A stretch of 8,670 nt of DNA from an uncultured Spongiibacteraceae bacterium (GTDB lineage Bacteria; Pseudomonadota; Gammaproteobacteria; Pseudomonadales; Dasaniaceae). Position 1 is the stretch's first letter, and each line of letters starts with the position of its first letter. Location of the stretch: contig CALBVI010000368.1 of assembly GCA_937969395.1 (NCBI GenBank), positions 1 through 8,670 on the forward strand, written 5' to 3'. Below the pieces are notes generated by a model, which had not been told where the DNA came from, did no database searches, and was given only the letters and a program-made list of their open reading frames with translations. Of this stretch, positions 1 through 7,386 are shown piece after piece. The position numbers and the translations under genes are program-made.

Positions 1-721
1 GTATCGCGGGAATAATATGATCGATTTCTTCTCGTCCCATATGACCACCTTCGCCAGCATGAGGATTAAGGCCGAGAACAGAGACTCTAGGTTTTTCCAA
101 TCCAAAATACCGTTGCAAATCTTTTTGTACTATACGGCAAACGCTTTTTATCAATGGCGAAGTAATAGTTTTTGGCACATCTACTAGTGGTAAGTGTGTA
201 GTCACTAGTGCGACTTTTAATCCTTGCGTTGCCAACATCATAACAACTTGCTGTGTGTTGGTTCTATCCGCTAGAAATTCGGTATGACCGGTAAACGCTA
301 CACCGGCATCGTTAATAATGCCTTTGTGTACGGGTGCGGTGACCATGGCATCGAATACGCCTTCAATACAGCCGTCAGTGGCGGTAGTTAGGGTCTCTAA
401 AACATAATCAGCGTTGGCACTATTAAGTACACCGGCCTGGCAGGCTTCGCGAAGCTTTACCGGTACAATAAATAGTTCACCAGCCTTTAGTGGTTTTGTT
501 ACCTGCAATTGATCGAAGGGGATTAATACTAGAGGCAGTTTTAACTGTGCTGCGCGTTGTAACATTAAATCAATATCAGCGATAACGACGAGGTGAGATT
601 TTTTTTGTAGTTCGCCGCTTTGTGCTAATTGAATAATTAAATCTGGACCGATACCTGCAGGCTCTCCAGGCGTGAGAGCTACCTGAGGTATCGCATTATC
701 TGCATTAACAGTATTGATCAT
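1..721 (-). CDS. pdxA: 4-hydroxythreonine-4-phosphate dehydrogenase PdxA (C-terminus cut by window edge)
   Basis: PdxA oxidises 4-phosphooxy-L-threonine with NAD in the DXP-dependent route to pyridoxal 5'-phosphate, in the cytoplasm. I translated the minus strand from ATG at 721: 240 codons are open to the window edge, against about 330 in the family, so roughly the last quarter is missing. Visible family motifs are TPGEPAGIGPD (17-27), TAPVHKG (128-134), FTGHTEF (143-149), TTHLPL (174-179) and NPHAGEGGHMG (219-229). H176 and H221 align by motif and 45-residue spacing with E. coli metal ligands H166 and H211; the third ligand lies outside the window. The ATG overlaps the surA stop in an ATGA arrangement, which points to translational coupling as the third gene of lptD-surA-pdxA. 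In relatives ksgA usually follows. No frameshift or stop is seen. Confidence 0.96.
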   Translation of the reverse strand, partial: MINTVNADNAIPQVALTPGEPAGIGPDLIIQLAQSGELQKKSHLVVIADIDLMLQRAAQLKLPLVLIPFDQLQVTKPLKAGELFIVPVKLREACQAGVLNSANADYVLETLTTATDGCIEGVFDAMVTAPVHKGIINDAGVAFTGHTEFLADRTNTQQVVMMLATQGLKVALVTTHLPLVDVPKTITSPLIKSVCRIVQKDLQRYFGLEKPRVSVLGLNPHAGEGGHMGREEIDHIIPAI

Positions 722-2013
722 TTAACATCAACGTAGGCTTCATCACGAATTTTTTGTAGCCAATCTTGTAGCTCACCATCATATTTACGTTGATGGATAA
801 AGTTTTGAGCGATATTTTTATGCATGTCTTCGGATACATCTTGATTGCGACGATCGTTGACTTTCAATATATGCCAGCCAAATTGACTTTGAAATGCTGG
901 GCTAACTTCGTCAATTTTGGTGTTGTCCATAGCGTCTTGAAACGCGCCAACAAGTTGTCCTGGGCTGGTCCAGCTTAGATCGCCGCCTTCTGTTGCGGAA
1001 CCTATATCTTCTGAATGTTCGCGAGCCAAGGTCGAAAAGTCTTCGCCATCAATAATGCGTTGTCGCAAATCATTAATTGCAGCTTCGGTGGCGGCCTCAT
1101 CACGAATAGCGGATGCTTTTAAAAGTATGTGTTGAGCTTTAGTTTGATCGACAGTGACGCCGTCACCGCGGGTGTCTAACATTTTTACTAGGTGGTAGCC
1201 GCTATCGCTTTTAAATGGCTCTGCGGTTTTACCTTTTTCTAATGCGGTCAATTGGGCAAAGATACTTGGCAGATCGGTTGCTTTGCGCCAGCCTAAATCA
1301 CTGCCGTTGAGTTTTATCTGTGTGCTGTTGTTGACGACGTCAGCATAGTCTTGACCTTGCTGGATTTGCAAATAGAGCTGATCAGCATAGAGTCTCGCTT
1401 GCTCTTCATTGTCGCTGCCAGTGACGGGAATTAATGTGTGTAATAATCGATATTCAGGAGCCGTTAGGTTAATACCTTCTTCTGTCTCTAAGAAATTAGC
1501 AATTTCCTGTTCGGTGATTTGTATACGCTGATTAACACTGCCCTGTTGTATGCGTTGTAATATAAGCTCGCGTCTAATTTGTTCGCGGGTGGCAGCGTAC
1601 GAAACACCATCTTGTGCTAATGCCGCTTGGAATTCGCCTAAACTCATTTGATTTTGATTGGCAATGCGCTGTACTGATGCATTAAGTTGCTCATCACCAA
1701 TACGAACACCGGCCCGTGCCGCCATTTGTAATTGAATGTTTTCAAGTATTAATTGGTCTAGCATTTGCTGTTGTATTTCTGTGAGTTCAGGCGGCTGTTG
1801 TCCAGCCTTTGTCATATTATCGATGACCTGTTGAGTGCGTTCTTGTAGTTCGCTAGCAAGTACCACATCGTCATCAACAATCGCTATCACTTGGTCAATC
1901 AAAATAGACTCAGCATTAGCTGGCATTGCTTGAATGAGGAGTGCGAATACAAGTGCCAGTACTGATTTAATACCGGGCTGAGTTATTATCATTGTGTTAT
2001 TCAAGGTCTTCAT
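718..2013 (-). CDS. surA: periplasmic peptidyl-prolyl isomerase/chaperone SurA
   Basis: SurA is a periplasmic chaperone with parvulin-type domains that escorts unfolded outer-membrane proteins, notably LptD, to the BAM complex. Numbering from an ATG at 2031, the protein has a signal peptide with a hydrophobic core (SVLALVFALLIQ) ending AMPANA^E at residue 40, an N-terminal chaperone domain (about 42-190, starting DQVIAIVDDDVV), a first parvulin domain (about 194-287), a second (about 299-393, with QHILLKAS, EGGDLSW and FGWHILKV) and a C-terminal helix. Full length is 437 residues, close to E. coli SurA (428). The start is uncertain: in-frame ATGs lie at 2031, 2013 and 1992 and none has a clear Shine-Dalgarno. 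I chose 2013 (MKTLNN) because it gives a normal basic signal-peptide n-region; it overlaps lptD by 17 nt. The 1992 start would give no overlap. The stop overlaps the pdxA start. Confidence 0.96.
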   Translation of the reverse strand: MKTLNNTMIITQPGIKSVLALVFALLIQAMPANAESILIDQVIAIVDDDVVLASELQERTQQVIDNMTKAGQQPPELTEIQQQMLDQLILENIQLQMAARAGVRIGDEQLNASVQRIANQNQMSLGEFQAALAQDGVSYAATREQIRRELILQRIQQGSVNQRIQITEQEIANFLETEEGINLTAPEYRLLHTLIPVTGSDNEEQARLYADQLYLQIQQGQDYADVVNNSTQIKLNGSDLGWRKATDLPSIFAQLTALEKGKTAEPFKSDSGYHLVKMLDTRGDGVTVDQTKAQHILLKASAIRDEAATEAAINDLRQRIIDGEDFSTLAREHSEDIGSATEGGDLSWTSPGQLVGAFQDAMDNTKIDEVSPAFQSQFGWHILKVNDRRNQDVSEDMHKNIAQNFIHQRKYDGELQDWLQKIRDEAYVDVK

Positions 2014-4498
2014 ATCCCAAAAAGCTTTCATTTAAAATGTTAGAAACTTTGTTACCCATATTGCCTAAGCCTTTGAGTTGAAACTCGATAGCAAAGGTGT
2101 AGTCATTTTCGACTAATATGCCGCCATTAGGTTCACTACTAATGGTTTCATCTTCAAAACTCTCTTGATAGAGCATGCGTACCATCCAGCAGCAGCCTTC
2201 GTATTGCAAGCCTGCTATCGCATCAATCCCGCTTTCTTCTGTTAGGTCGTATTGCAGACGGCTGAACAGCGTCCATTGAGCGCTGACAGGCATATAGATT
2301 GATGCATCTGCCTGTTCGAGGTTCTGCGTACCGGTGATGAGATTGCTATCGCCATCGCGTTTATACCGATAGGTGAGATTGTATAGTGAATTGCTTGTTG
2401 TTTGATAGTGCAAGCCAGCACTGCCTTCTTGAAGTTTATCGTCGAGAGAGTCCCAGATCAGTGAGTTACTGAGCCAGAGTCGCTCTGTAGGCTGGTATTG
2501 CAGATCGGTTGCGATATAGGATTTGTTGCTGTCCAAGCTGTCCAAGCTGTCCAAGCTGTCATCGATGATATCGTCATCAAGGCTGACGCGGCGTTCTTTA
2601 ACATAAAATATTTGTCCCAAGCTGGCGCTAAGGGTTTCAAAGCCGGTTGCGGTATTGATAAATCGAGAGGTTATACCGACAGAGACTTGGTTGGCGTCGT
2701 CTAACCTATCGTGACCGGAAAAGCGCGTGTCGCGAAAAAGCTGGCTGTAAGCAAAGGTCAGTTCTTTGGTGTCAAAGTCGGGATTGTCAGTTTGCTCTTC
2801 ATAATCACTGTAAAAGTAATAGAGGCGTGGCTCTAGGGTTTGGGTATAGCGAGAGTTATTAAATGTTAGCTCTCGCTCGAATATCAGCCCCATATCAAGT
2901 GTTGCTAAAGCTGTCGTGGCTGAGGGGCTGTCGTCTGCACCTATTTCAACGGCATCTAGTTGATAGTCTAGGTTGCGCAATTTTATCGTTGGGGTAATAA
3001 AACCTGCGGCCCACTGCATGGGGTAGCTAACACCTGTCTCGATAAAGCTGCGTTGACCGGTGGTAAAGTTGTCGCCGTTATCGATAGATTCGTTATGCTG
3101 AAAATCAGTGATTTCAGCTTCAAATAACCATTGTGGGGAAAAATTGCTAGCGTTGCTGCTACGTTCAACAGTGAGCTGGGGCATGAGCTTGTATTGGCTG
3201 CTAAGGTCAGTGTCGAGTGTCTGCTTTTGTTGGGCTAGCAATGCAACTTGCCAGTCATCATCAGCAAAACCAAAGCTGATTTGTTGATTGAGATGATCGG
3301 GTTCAGTGGTGTAATCGAGACTGTTAACGGTGAGGTGGTCGAAATAATCGCCGTCGCTTACTTTGGTGTAGTCTATGTTGGTGTTGATAATGCCGAGCTT
3401 GCCGTTGTGGTCGAAATGCCCAAGCCAACGTTTTTCCCGTGTTGGTAAATCAAGTAGTTCTTCTTCGCTAAGGCCTGAATCAGGGTTGGTGGTATACACG
3501 TTATCTTTCAGGTAGGCACCGATAATATTCCAGTCGCCATATTGATTGAGGTAGCGGTTTTCAACTTCTAATAACGTGCCGCGATCAGTCATAAATGTCG
3601 GGATTATTGTAGCGTCATAATTAGGCGCAATATTGATGTAGTAGGGGGTAGATAGCTCATAGCTGTCTTGGCCGCTGCTTGACCCCATGGATGGCATTAA
3701 CAAGCCCGTTTTGCGGCGGTCATCAATTGGAAAGGTTACATAAGGTAAATATAAAACAGGCAGCTGATTGATCAATAAGATGGTTTTTTTAGCGCTGCCC
3801 CAGCCCTCTTCGCGATTAATTTCAATCGATTCGGCTTCAAACGCCCAGCTTTCACTATCGGGCATACATTGAGTAACCATGCCTTCAGTAAGAATTAAGG
3901 TGTTTTCGTCAGTGCGTTCTAACTGCGCGGCGTAACCGCGAGTGCCACTTTCATGCAGCAGAAATTGCGCGTTGTTGAATTGGCCTAGGGATGTCTCGGT
4001 ATTAACGATTGCTTGTTCTGCTCGTAATAGCAGACCGGGTTGACGCACTTCAATGTGGCCTTCAATGGTGAGTTCGTTATTGTTGCGGTTTAAACGTGCT
4101 TTTTCTGCTGCTACGTTTAACTCGCCTTGGCTAATTATTACATTGCCACTGAGTTCAACACTGTCGTCATTGGCTTTGCTGTTATCCGCTTCGGCAATGA
4201 TCGGGGCTTCATCTGTACTTTGTGCTGCTTCGGCTGTATGCGTTTTGGGGGTGGTGTCTGGCTTAACAGTGTCTGGTTCAACATAGGCTCCTTTACAGCC
4301 GGTATCGCAGCTGTTGGGGTCCGCAAGTTGAGATTTAGGTACCCAGTCCCACTCGGCATAGGAGTTGCTGCTTTGATCACTGTCGACGTCATCTTCACTA
4401 TGGGCTGGATTACTGGCCAGCACCATCATTGAAGGAATTAGCAGCGTTGTTATCAGCGGCTGAAGCCATGCAGTGAAAGAGAGTTTTGGGTGAGCCAT
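1997..4498 (-). CDS. lptD: LPS-assembly outer-membrane protein LptD
   Basis: LptD, with the lipoprotein LptE, is the outer-membrane translocon that inserts lipopolysaccharide into the outer leaflet. The 833-residue product (E. coli 784) has a signal peptide ending PAHS^E near residue 34, a WDWVP segment (50-54) followed by CDTGCKGAYVEP (64-75), a periplasmic OstA/LptA-like beta-jellyroll (about 105-235) and a C-terminal barrel. Landmarks shared with E. coli include CMPDSESW (211-218), LPYVTFPIDDRRKTG (251-265), PYYINIAPNYDATI (285-298), YTQTLEPRLYY (551-561), LFRDTRFSGHDR (587-598) and YEGCCWMVR (766-774). C211, C768 and C769 correspond to E. coli C173, C724 and C725 of the inter-domain disulfides. 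Two N-terminal cysteines (64, 68) stand where E. coli has one. Residues 647-657 are a DSL tandem repeat. No good Shine-Dalgarno precedes the ATG. It is the first gene of lptD-surA-pdxA. Confidence 0.97.
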   Translation of the reverse strand: MAHPKLSFTAWLQPLITTLLIPSMMVLASNPAHSEDDVDSDQSSNSYAEWDWVPKSQLADPNSCDTGCKGAYVEPDTVKPDTTPKTHTAEAAQSTDEAPIIAEADNSKANDDSVELSGNVIISQGELNVAAEKARLNRNNNELTIEGHIEVRQPGLLLRAEQAIVNTETSLGQFNNAQFLLHESGTRGYAAQLERTDENTLILTEGMVTQCMPDSESWAFEAESIEINREEGWGSAKKTILLINQLPVLYLPYVTFPIDDRRKTGLLMPSMGSSSGQDSYELSTPYYINIAPNYDATIIPTFMTDRGTLLEVENRYLNQYGDWNIIGAYLKDNVYTTNPDSGLSEEELLDLPTREKRWLGHFDHNGKLGIINTNIDYTKVSDGDYFDHLTVNSLDYTTEPDHLNQQISFGFADDDWQVALLAQQKQTLDTDLSSQYKLMPQLTVERSSNASNFSPQWLFEAEITDFQHNESIDNGDNFTTGQRSFIETGVSYPMQWAAGFITPTIKLRNLDYQLDAVEIGADDSPSATTALATLDMGLIFERELTFNNSRYTQTLEPRLYYFYSDYEEQTDNPDFDTKELTFAYSQLFRDTRFSGHDRLDDANQVSVGITSRFINTATGFETLSASLGQIFYVKERRVSLDDDIIDDSLDSLDSLDSNKSYIATDLQYQPTERLWLSNSLIWDSLDDKLQEGSAGLHYQTTSNSLYNLTYRYKRDGDSNLITGTQNLEQADASIYMPVSAQWTLFSRLQYDLTEESGIDAIAGLQYEGCCWMVRMLYQESFEDETISSEPNGGILVENDYTFAIEFQLKGLGNMGNKVSNILNESFLGYEDLE
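2528..2560. repeat. 9-bp in-frame tandem repeat inside lptD (about 3.7 copies)
   Basis: On the plus strand the unit gctgtccaa occurs three times without mismatch (2528-2536, 2537-2545, 2546-2554), followed by a partial gctgtc (2555-2560). On the coding strand it encodes D-S-L three times plus D-S (LptD residues 647-657), right after an already acidic run (DDDIIDD, 641-647). A unit that is a multiple of three keeps the frame when copies are gained or lost. The segment lies between barrel strands, and the next hairpin has a short PTERLW turn typical of the periplasmic side, so I infer the repeat is in a surface loop. Confidence 0.9.
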
Positions 4499-4533
4499 AA
4501 AATACTATTGTCGAGTGCTGCAGTTTTTGTGTC

Positions 4534-4567
4534 ATTATTCGTGGCGTGAAGTGCGAGGCCGAATAAT
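4534..4567. repeat. inverted repeat with 8-bp arms in the lptD leader
   Basis: ATTATTCG (4534-4541) and its exact reverse complement CGAATAAT (4560-4567) flank an 18-base spacer. A further TTATTCG half-site lies at 4622-4628, inside the spacer of the candidate lptD promoter. The element is 36-70 bp upstream of the lptD start and within the amgK-lptD divergent region, so it could be an operator or an RNA hairpin in the lptD leader. The arms are A/T-rich, so chance is possible. Confidence 0.4.
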
Positions 4568-4612
4568 AAATCATTCTGTCGCGGAAAGCCCGCATAGCTG
4601 ATGTTACTTTTG

Positions 4613-4640
4613 TTTGGCGGCTTATTCGATATAGAGTTCA
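4613..4640 (-). promoter_or_regulatory. candidate sigma-E (AlgU/RpoE-type) promoter for lptD
   Basis: Reading the minus strand, TGAACTC (4640-4634) is followed after exactly 16 bases by CCAAA (4617-4613). The known sigma-E pattern is about GGAACTT, 16 bases, then TCnnA/TCAAA, so the -35 matches five of seven positions and the -10 about four of five. lptD is an established sigma-E target in E. coli, which makes the location sensible. Transcription would begin near 4606, giving a leader of roughly 105-110 nt. The match is imperfect and was found by eye. Confidence 0.35.
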
Positions 4641-4657
4641 TTCTATTTAATAAAAAA

Positions 4658-4662
4658 GGGAG
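4658..4662 (+). promoter_or_regulatory. ribosome binding site deciding the TTG start of amgK
   Basis: GGGAG sits 6 bases before the TTG at 4669 and is preceded by a run of A. There is no in-frame ATG nearby (the ATG at 4679 is out of frame), so this site supports the TTG start. Confidence 0.8.
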
Positions 4663-4668
4663 TCTGTT

Positions 4669-5676
4669 TTGGCAGCCGATGCTCGTCAACAACAACTGGA
4701 ACAATGGTTATCTAATACCTATGGCCGAGAGCTGTCCGGTGTGTCCGCTTCTAGTGATGCCAGCTTTAGACGTTATTTTCGTTATCAGTTAAATGGTCAG
4801 TCGCTGGTAGCAATGGATGCGCCACCGGCAACAGAAGATTGCCGTCCTTTTGTGCAGATAGCTCATATGCTGAGTAAAGCCGGCGTAGTTGTGCCTGAGA
4901 TCGTAGCTGAAGACCTAGAGCAGGGGTTTTTACTATTGAGTGATTTGGGGCGAGATACATACCTGCAAGTCATGTTAGCGGAAGATTTTGAGTTATCGCG
5001 TGCCGATGCTTTGTTTAGTCGTGCTATTGAGTCCTTGTTATTGATGCAGCAAATTGATGCGGAAAAAGTATTGCCTAGCTACGATGAAACTTTGCTGCGA
5101 AGAGAGTTGATGTTGTTTCCTGAGTGGTATTTGCAGCGGCATTTAGCGATGGATTTGACGGGTGAGTTCGATGGTGAACTGCAGTCATTGCTGAATGAGT
5201 TATTCGATGTGTTAATTACGCAAGTTTTAGCGCAGCAAAAGTGCTTTGTCCATCGCGACTTTATGCCGCGCAATTTAATGGCTGCAGATTCTGATCTGGC
5301 ACCCGCAGGCGTGTTAGATTTTCAAGATGCGGTTTATGGGCCAATTAGTTACGACCCTATCTGCTTATTTAAAGATGCTTTTATTAGTTGGCCAGAGGCT
5401 AAAGTTGAGCAGTGGTTAAAGCAGTATTGGCAGCAGGCTAAAACGCTTGAGTTACCCGTCCCTGATACCTTTGAGGCTTTTTATCGTGATTGTGATTATA
5501 TGGGGGCGCATCGTCACTTAAAAGTGATTGGTATCTTTGCACGTATTTGCCACCGCGACGGTAAGCCTCATTACTTAAAGGACGTGCCGCGTTTCTTTGC
5601 TTATCTTAAAGCCGTTGCCGAGCGTCGCCCTGAATTGTCAGCATTGGCTAAAATATTGACCAAACTTGAAAAATGA
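4669..5676 (+). CDS. amgK: N-acetylmuramate/N-acetylglucosamine anomeric kinase AmgK
   Basis: AmgK phosphorylates the anomeric hydroxyl of MurNAc (and GlcNAc) with ATP, giving MurNAc alpha-1-phosphate for MurU; this is the cytoplasmic cell-wall recycling branch known from Pseudomonas. The 335-residue product is an aminoglycoside phosphotransferase-fold kinase. An N-lobe start SSDASFRRYFRY (28-39) resembles the nucleotide-binding loop, followed by VAMDAPP (47-53), the catalytic loop VHRDFMPRN (194-202, with D197 as likely base and N202 as metal ligand) and LDFQDAVYGP (216-225, with D217 as second metal ligand). The C-terminal part has HRHLKVIGIFAR (281-292). The TTG start is supported by a GGGAG site 6 bases upstream. 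murU follows after 71 nt on the same strand, which strongly supports AmgK over a generic phosphotransferase. The neighbouring lptD is divergent. Confidence 0.93.
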   Translation: MAADARQQQLEQWLSNTYGRELSGVSASSDASFRRYFRYQLNGQSLVAMDAPPATEDCRPFVQIAHMLSKAGVVVPEIVAEDLEQGFLLLSDLGRDTYLQVMLAEDFELSRADALFSRAIESLLLMQQIDAEKVLPSYDETLLRRELMLFPEWYLQRHLAMDLTGEFDGELQSLLNELFDVLITQVLAQQKCFVHRDFMPRNLMAADSDLAPAGVLDFQDAVYGPISYDPICLFKDAFISWPEAKVEQWLKQYWQQAKTLELPVPDTFEAFYRDCDYMGAHRHLKVIGIFARICHRDGKPHYLKDVPRFFAYLKAVAERRPELSALAKILTKLEK

Positions 5677-5711
5677 CTGTGTAGTGAATTTGTTTTTAAT
5701 GGTGTTTTTAA

Positions 5712-6425
<714 letters not shown>

Positions 6426-6435
6426 TGCCGTTGAA

Positions 6436-7260
6436 TTAGTTTTTGATGATAAAACCAGCGATATTTTTATTGAGCCAGCCACGAATACGTTTAGAAATTA
6501 AATTCTCTTCTATTGAATAGCTGTCAATTTGTGGTGGCAGTTTGAGTTGATTATATTTGCTTTGTTGTCTGTCAGCGCTAATTAAATGCCGAGCTGCTTG
6601 TCTGCGAGATTTTGCGAGCAATTGTTGCTGTTGGTTATTGCTAGTGTATGCATCTAAATAAACGGTCGATAGCGCGCTAATCTGTTCGAGCGTGTTGATC
6701 GTGCTGTTGAGAGCAGAGTGGTTAACGTCAATGGTGACTAGCGCACGAACTGAGGCCAGCAGTGGGTTGTTATTTTTAGCGCTTTCAGCCAAGTAATGAA
6801 TTGCATGGCTTGCGCCAGTCCCTTTGCCAATGATGACGATATTGTAAATGCCTTTGCTGTTTAGTAACTCAAGACCTGCTTGAATAATATCACTGTTGAG
6901 CTGATTATCGTTTGGATCGATATCAGTTAATTCTAATGCCAATGTGTGCCATTTTTTAGCGGCTAAAGCCGTGCGAATATTATTGCTGATGCCTCTGCTG
7001 GCAGGGTGTTCTTTTAAATCGGGAATGATAAGTGCGCCACCATAGGCGGTACCTGTCTCTTCTTCGAGGTAGATTGATAGCACCTTATGCTCGCTTACAT
7101 TGAGCCAGTGTTGTTGATGCTCGGGTATCGTTTCGTTTAATAATGAATTGGCAAACGCGGGGCAGTTGGCTAATGTGATAAGCAATACGATATGAGCGCT
7201 AGTGTTAAAAATCCGCCTTAGCACTATGTGGTAATTAAATACGGGGTAATTAAATGACAT
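6436..7260 (-). CDS. secreted DUF3530-like alpha/beta-hydrolase-fold protein
   Basis: Function unknown. The 274-residue product from ATG at 7260 has an N-terminal signal peptide: basic LRR, hydrophobic SAHIVLLITLANCP, and a signal-peptidase-I-type AFA^N after residue 37, so it is probably periplasmic. The mature part contains YLEEETG (64-70), GGALIIPD (74-81), WHTLALELTDID (104-115) and IVIIGKGTGASHAIHYL (141-157). These recall, from memory, DUF3530 proteins, which have an alpha/beta-hydrolase-like core. At the nucleophile-elbow position the usual GxSxG reads GKGTGA, with Thr148 in place of Ser, so classical esterase activity is doubtful. The C-terminus is basic and Gln-rich (SNNQQQQLL, then repeated R/K). 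An in-frame TTG at 7308 would lengthen it by 16 residues, but it lacks a ribosome binding site, whereas AGGA lies 11 bases before 7260. It converges with murU and diverges from rpe. Confidence 0.8.
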   Translation of the reverse strand: MSFNYPVFNYHIVLRRIFNTSAHIVLLITLANCPAFANSLLNETIPEHQQHWLNVSEHKVLSIYLEEETGTAYGGALIIPDLKEHPASRGISNNIRTALAAKKWHTLALELTDIDPNDNQLNSDIIQAGLELLNSKGIYNIVIIGKGTGASHAIHYLAESAKNNNPLLASVRALVTIDVNHSALNSTINTLEQISALSTVYLDAYTSNNQQQQLLAKSRRQAARHLISADRQQSKYNQLKLPPQIDSYSIEENLISKRIRGWLNKNIAGFIIKN

Positions 7261-7332
7261 TACGTACTGTTTCCTAGCAATCTTTTCAGTAGAATACCTT
7301 TCAGCCAATAAATCACAATCTTTTTACGTACT
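7260..7332. repeat. 9-bp direct repeat TTACGTACT, two copies 64 bp apart
   Basis: Copies are exact at 7260-7268 and 7324-7332. Each has the palindromic core TACGTA. The 64-bp centre-to-centre distance is close to six helical turns, so both would face the same side of DNA. The first copy touches the start codon of the minus-strand DUF3530-like gene. An operator pair is possible but unproven. Confidence 0.35.
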
Positions 7333-7386
7333 ATCGATCTTTTTAAGTGCTATCGCACCTTTCTTATCGGAATCTTGGAACTTGTT
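7261..7386. promoter_or_regulatory. divergent control region between the DUF3530-like gene and rpe
   Basis: This 126 bp gap must hold promoters for both flanking genes; I cannot name convincing -35/-10 pairs. It contains a 9-bp direct repeat TTACGTACT (7260-7268 and 7324-7332, with a palindromic TACGTA core), three TATCG occurrences (starting 7332, 7351, 7365) and a small hairpin GTGC-TATC-GCAC (7347-7358) just before the rpe ribosome binding site. Which of these are functional cannot be told from one sequence. Confidence 0.5.

Larger units (their letters stand above)
4499..4668. promoter_or_regulatory. divergent lptD / amgK intergenic control region
   Basis: This 170 bp gap separates two genes read away from each other, so it must carry promoters for both. 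For the amgK side I see only an A/T-rich stretch (about 4621-4656) with weak -10-like sequences such as TATAGA and TATTTA and no convincing -35, so I call no specific sigma-70 promoter. The candidate sigma-E promoter and the inverted repeat are listed separately. No small coding sequence or structured RNA is convincing here. Confidence 0.6.

Noticed and set aside
2528..2560. CRISPR-like or minisatellite array
   Set aside because: Units are contiguous 9-mers in frame in lptD with no spacers; it is a coding tandem repeat.
2498..2704. Plus-strand open frame with an AVQAVQAVQAV repeat inside lptD
   Set aside because: It is the antisense reading of the DSL tandem repeat in a firmly identified gene, with no ribosome binding site or known motif.
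4053..4432. Overlapping open frames on both strands in the 5' part of lptD
   Set aside because: They lie wholly inside the lptD signal-peptide and jellyroll coding region; their composition is explained by the lptD frame.
4410..4704. Short minus-strand frames spanning the lptD-amgK gap
   Set aside because: They are out of frame with lptD, run through the promoter region and both gene starts, have no ribosome binding site and resemble no family.
7100..7260. Lipoprotein signal (LANC) in the DUF3530-like protein
   Set aside because: The residue before Cys is Asn, which poorly fits the lipobox, and a good AFA^N signal-peptidase-I site lies just after.
7261..7308. Upstream in-frame TTG extending the DUF3530-like protein by 16 residues
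   Set aside because: No ribosome binding site precedes it, and the longer form would put a charged stretch in front of an otherwise normal signal peptide.
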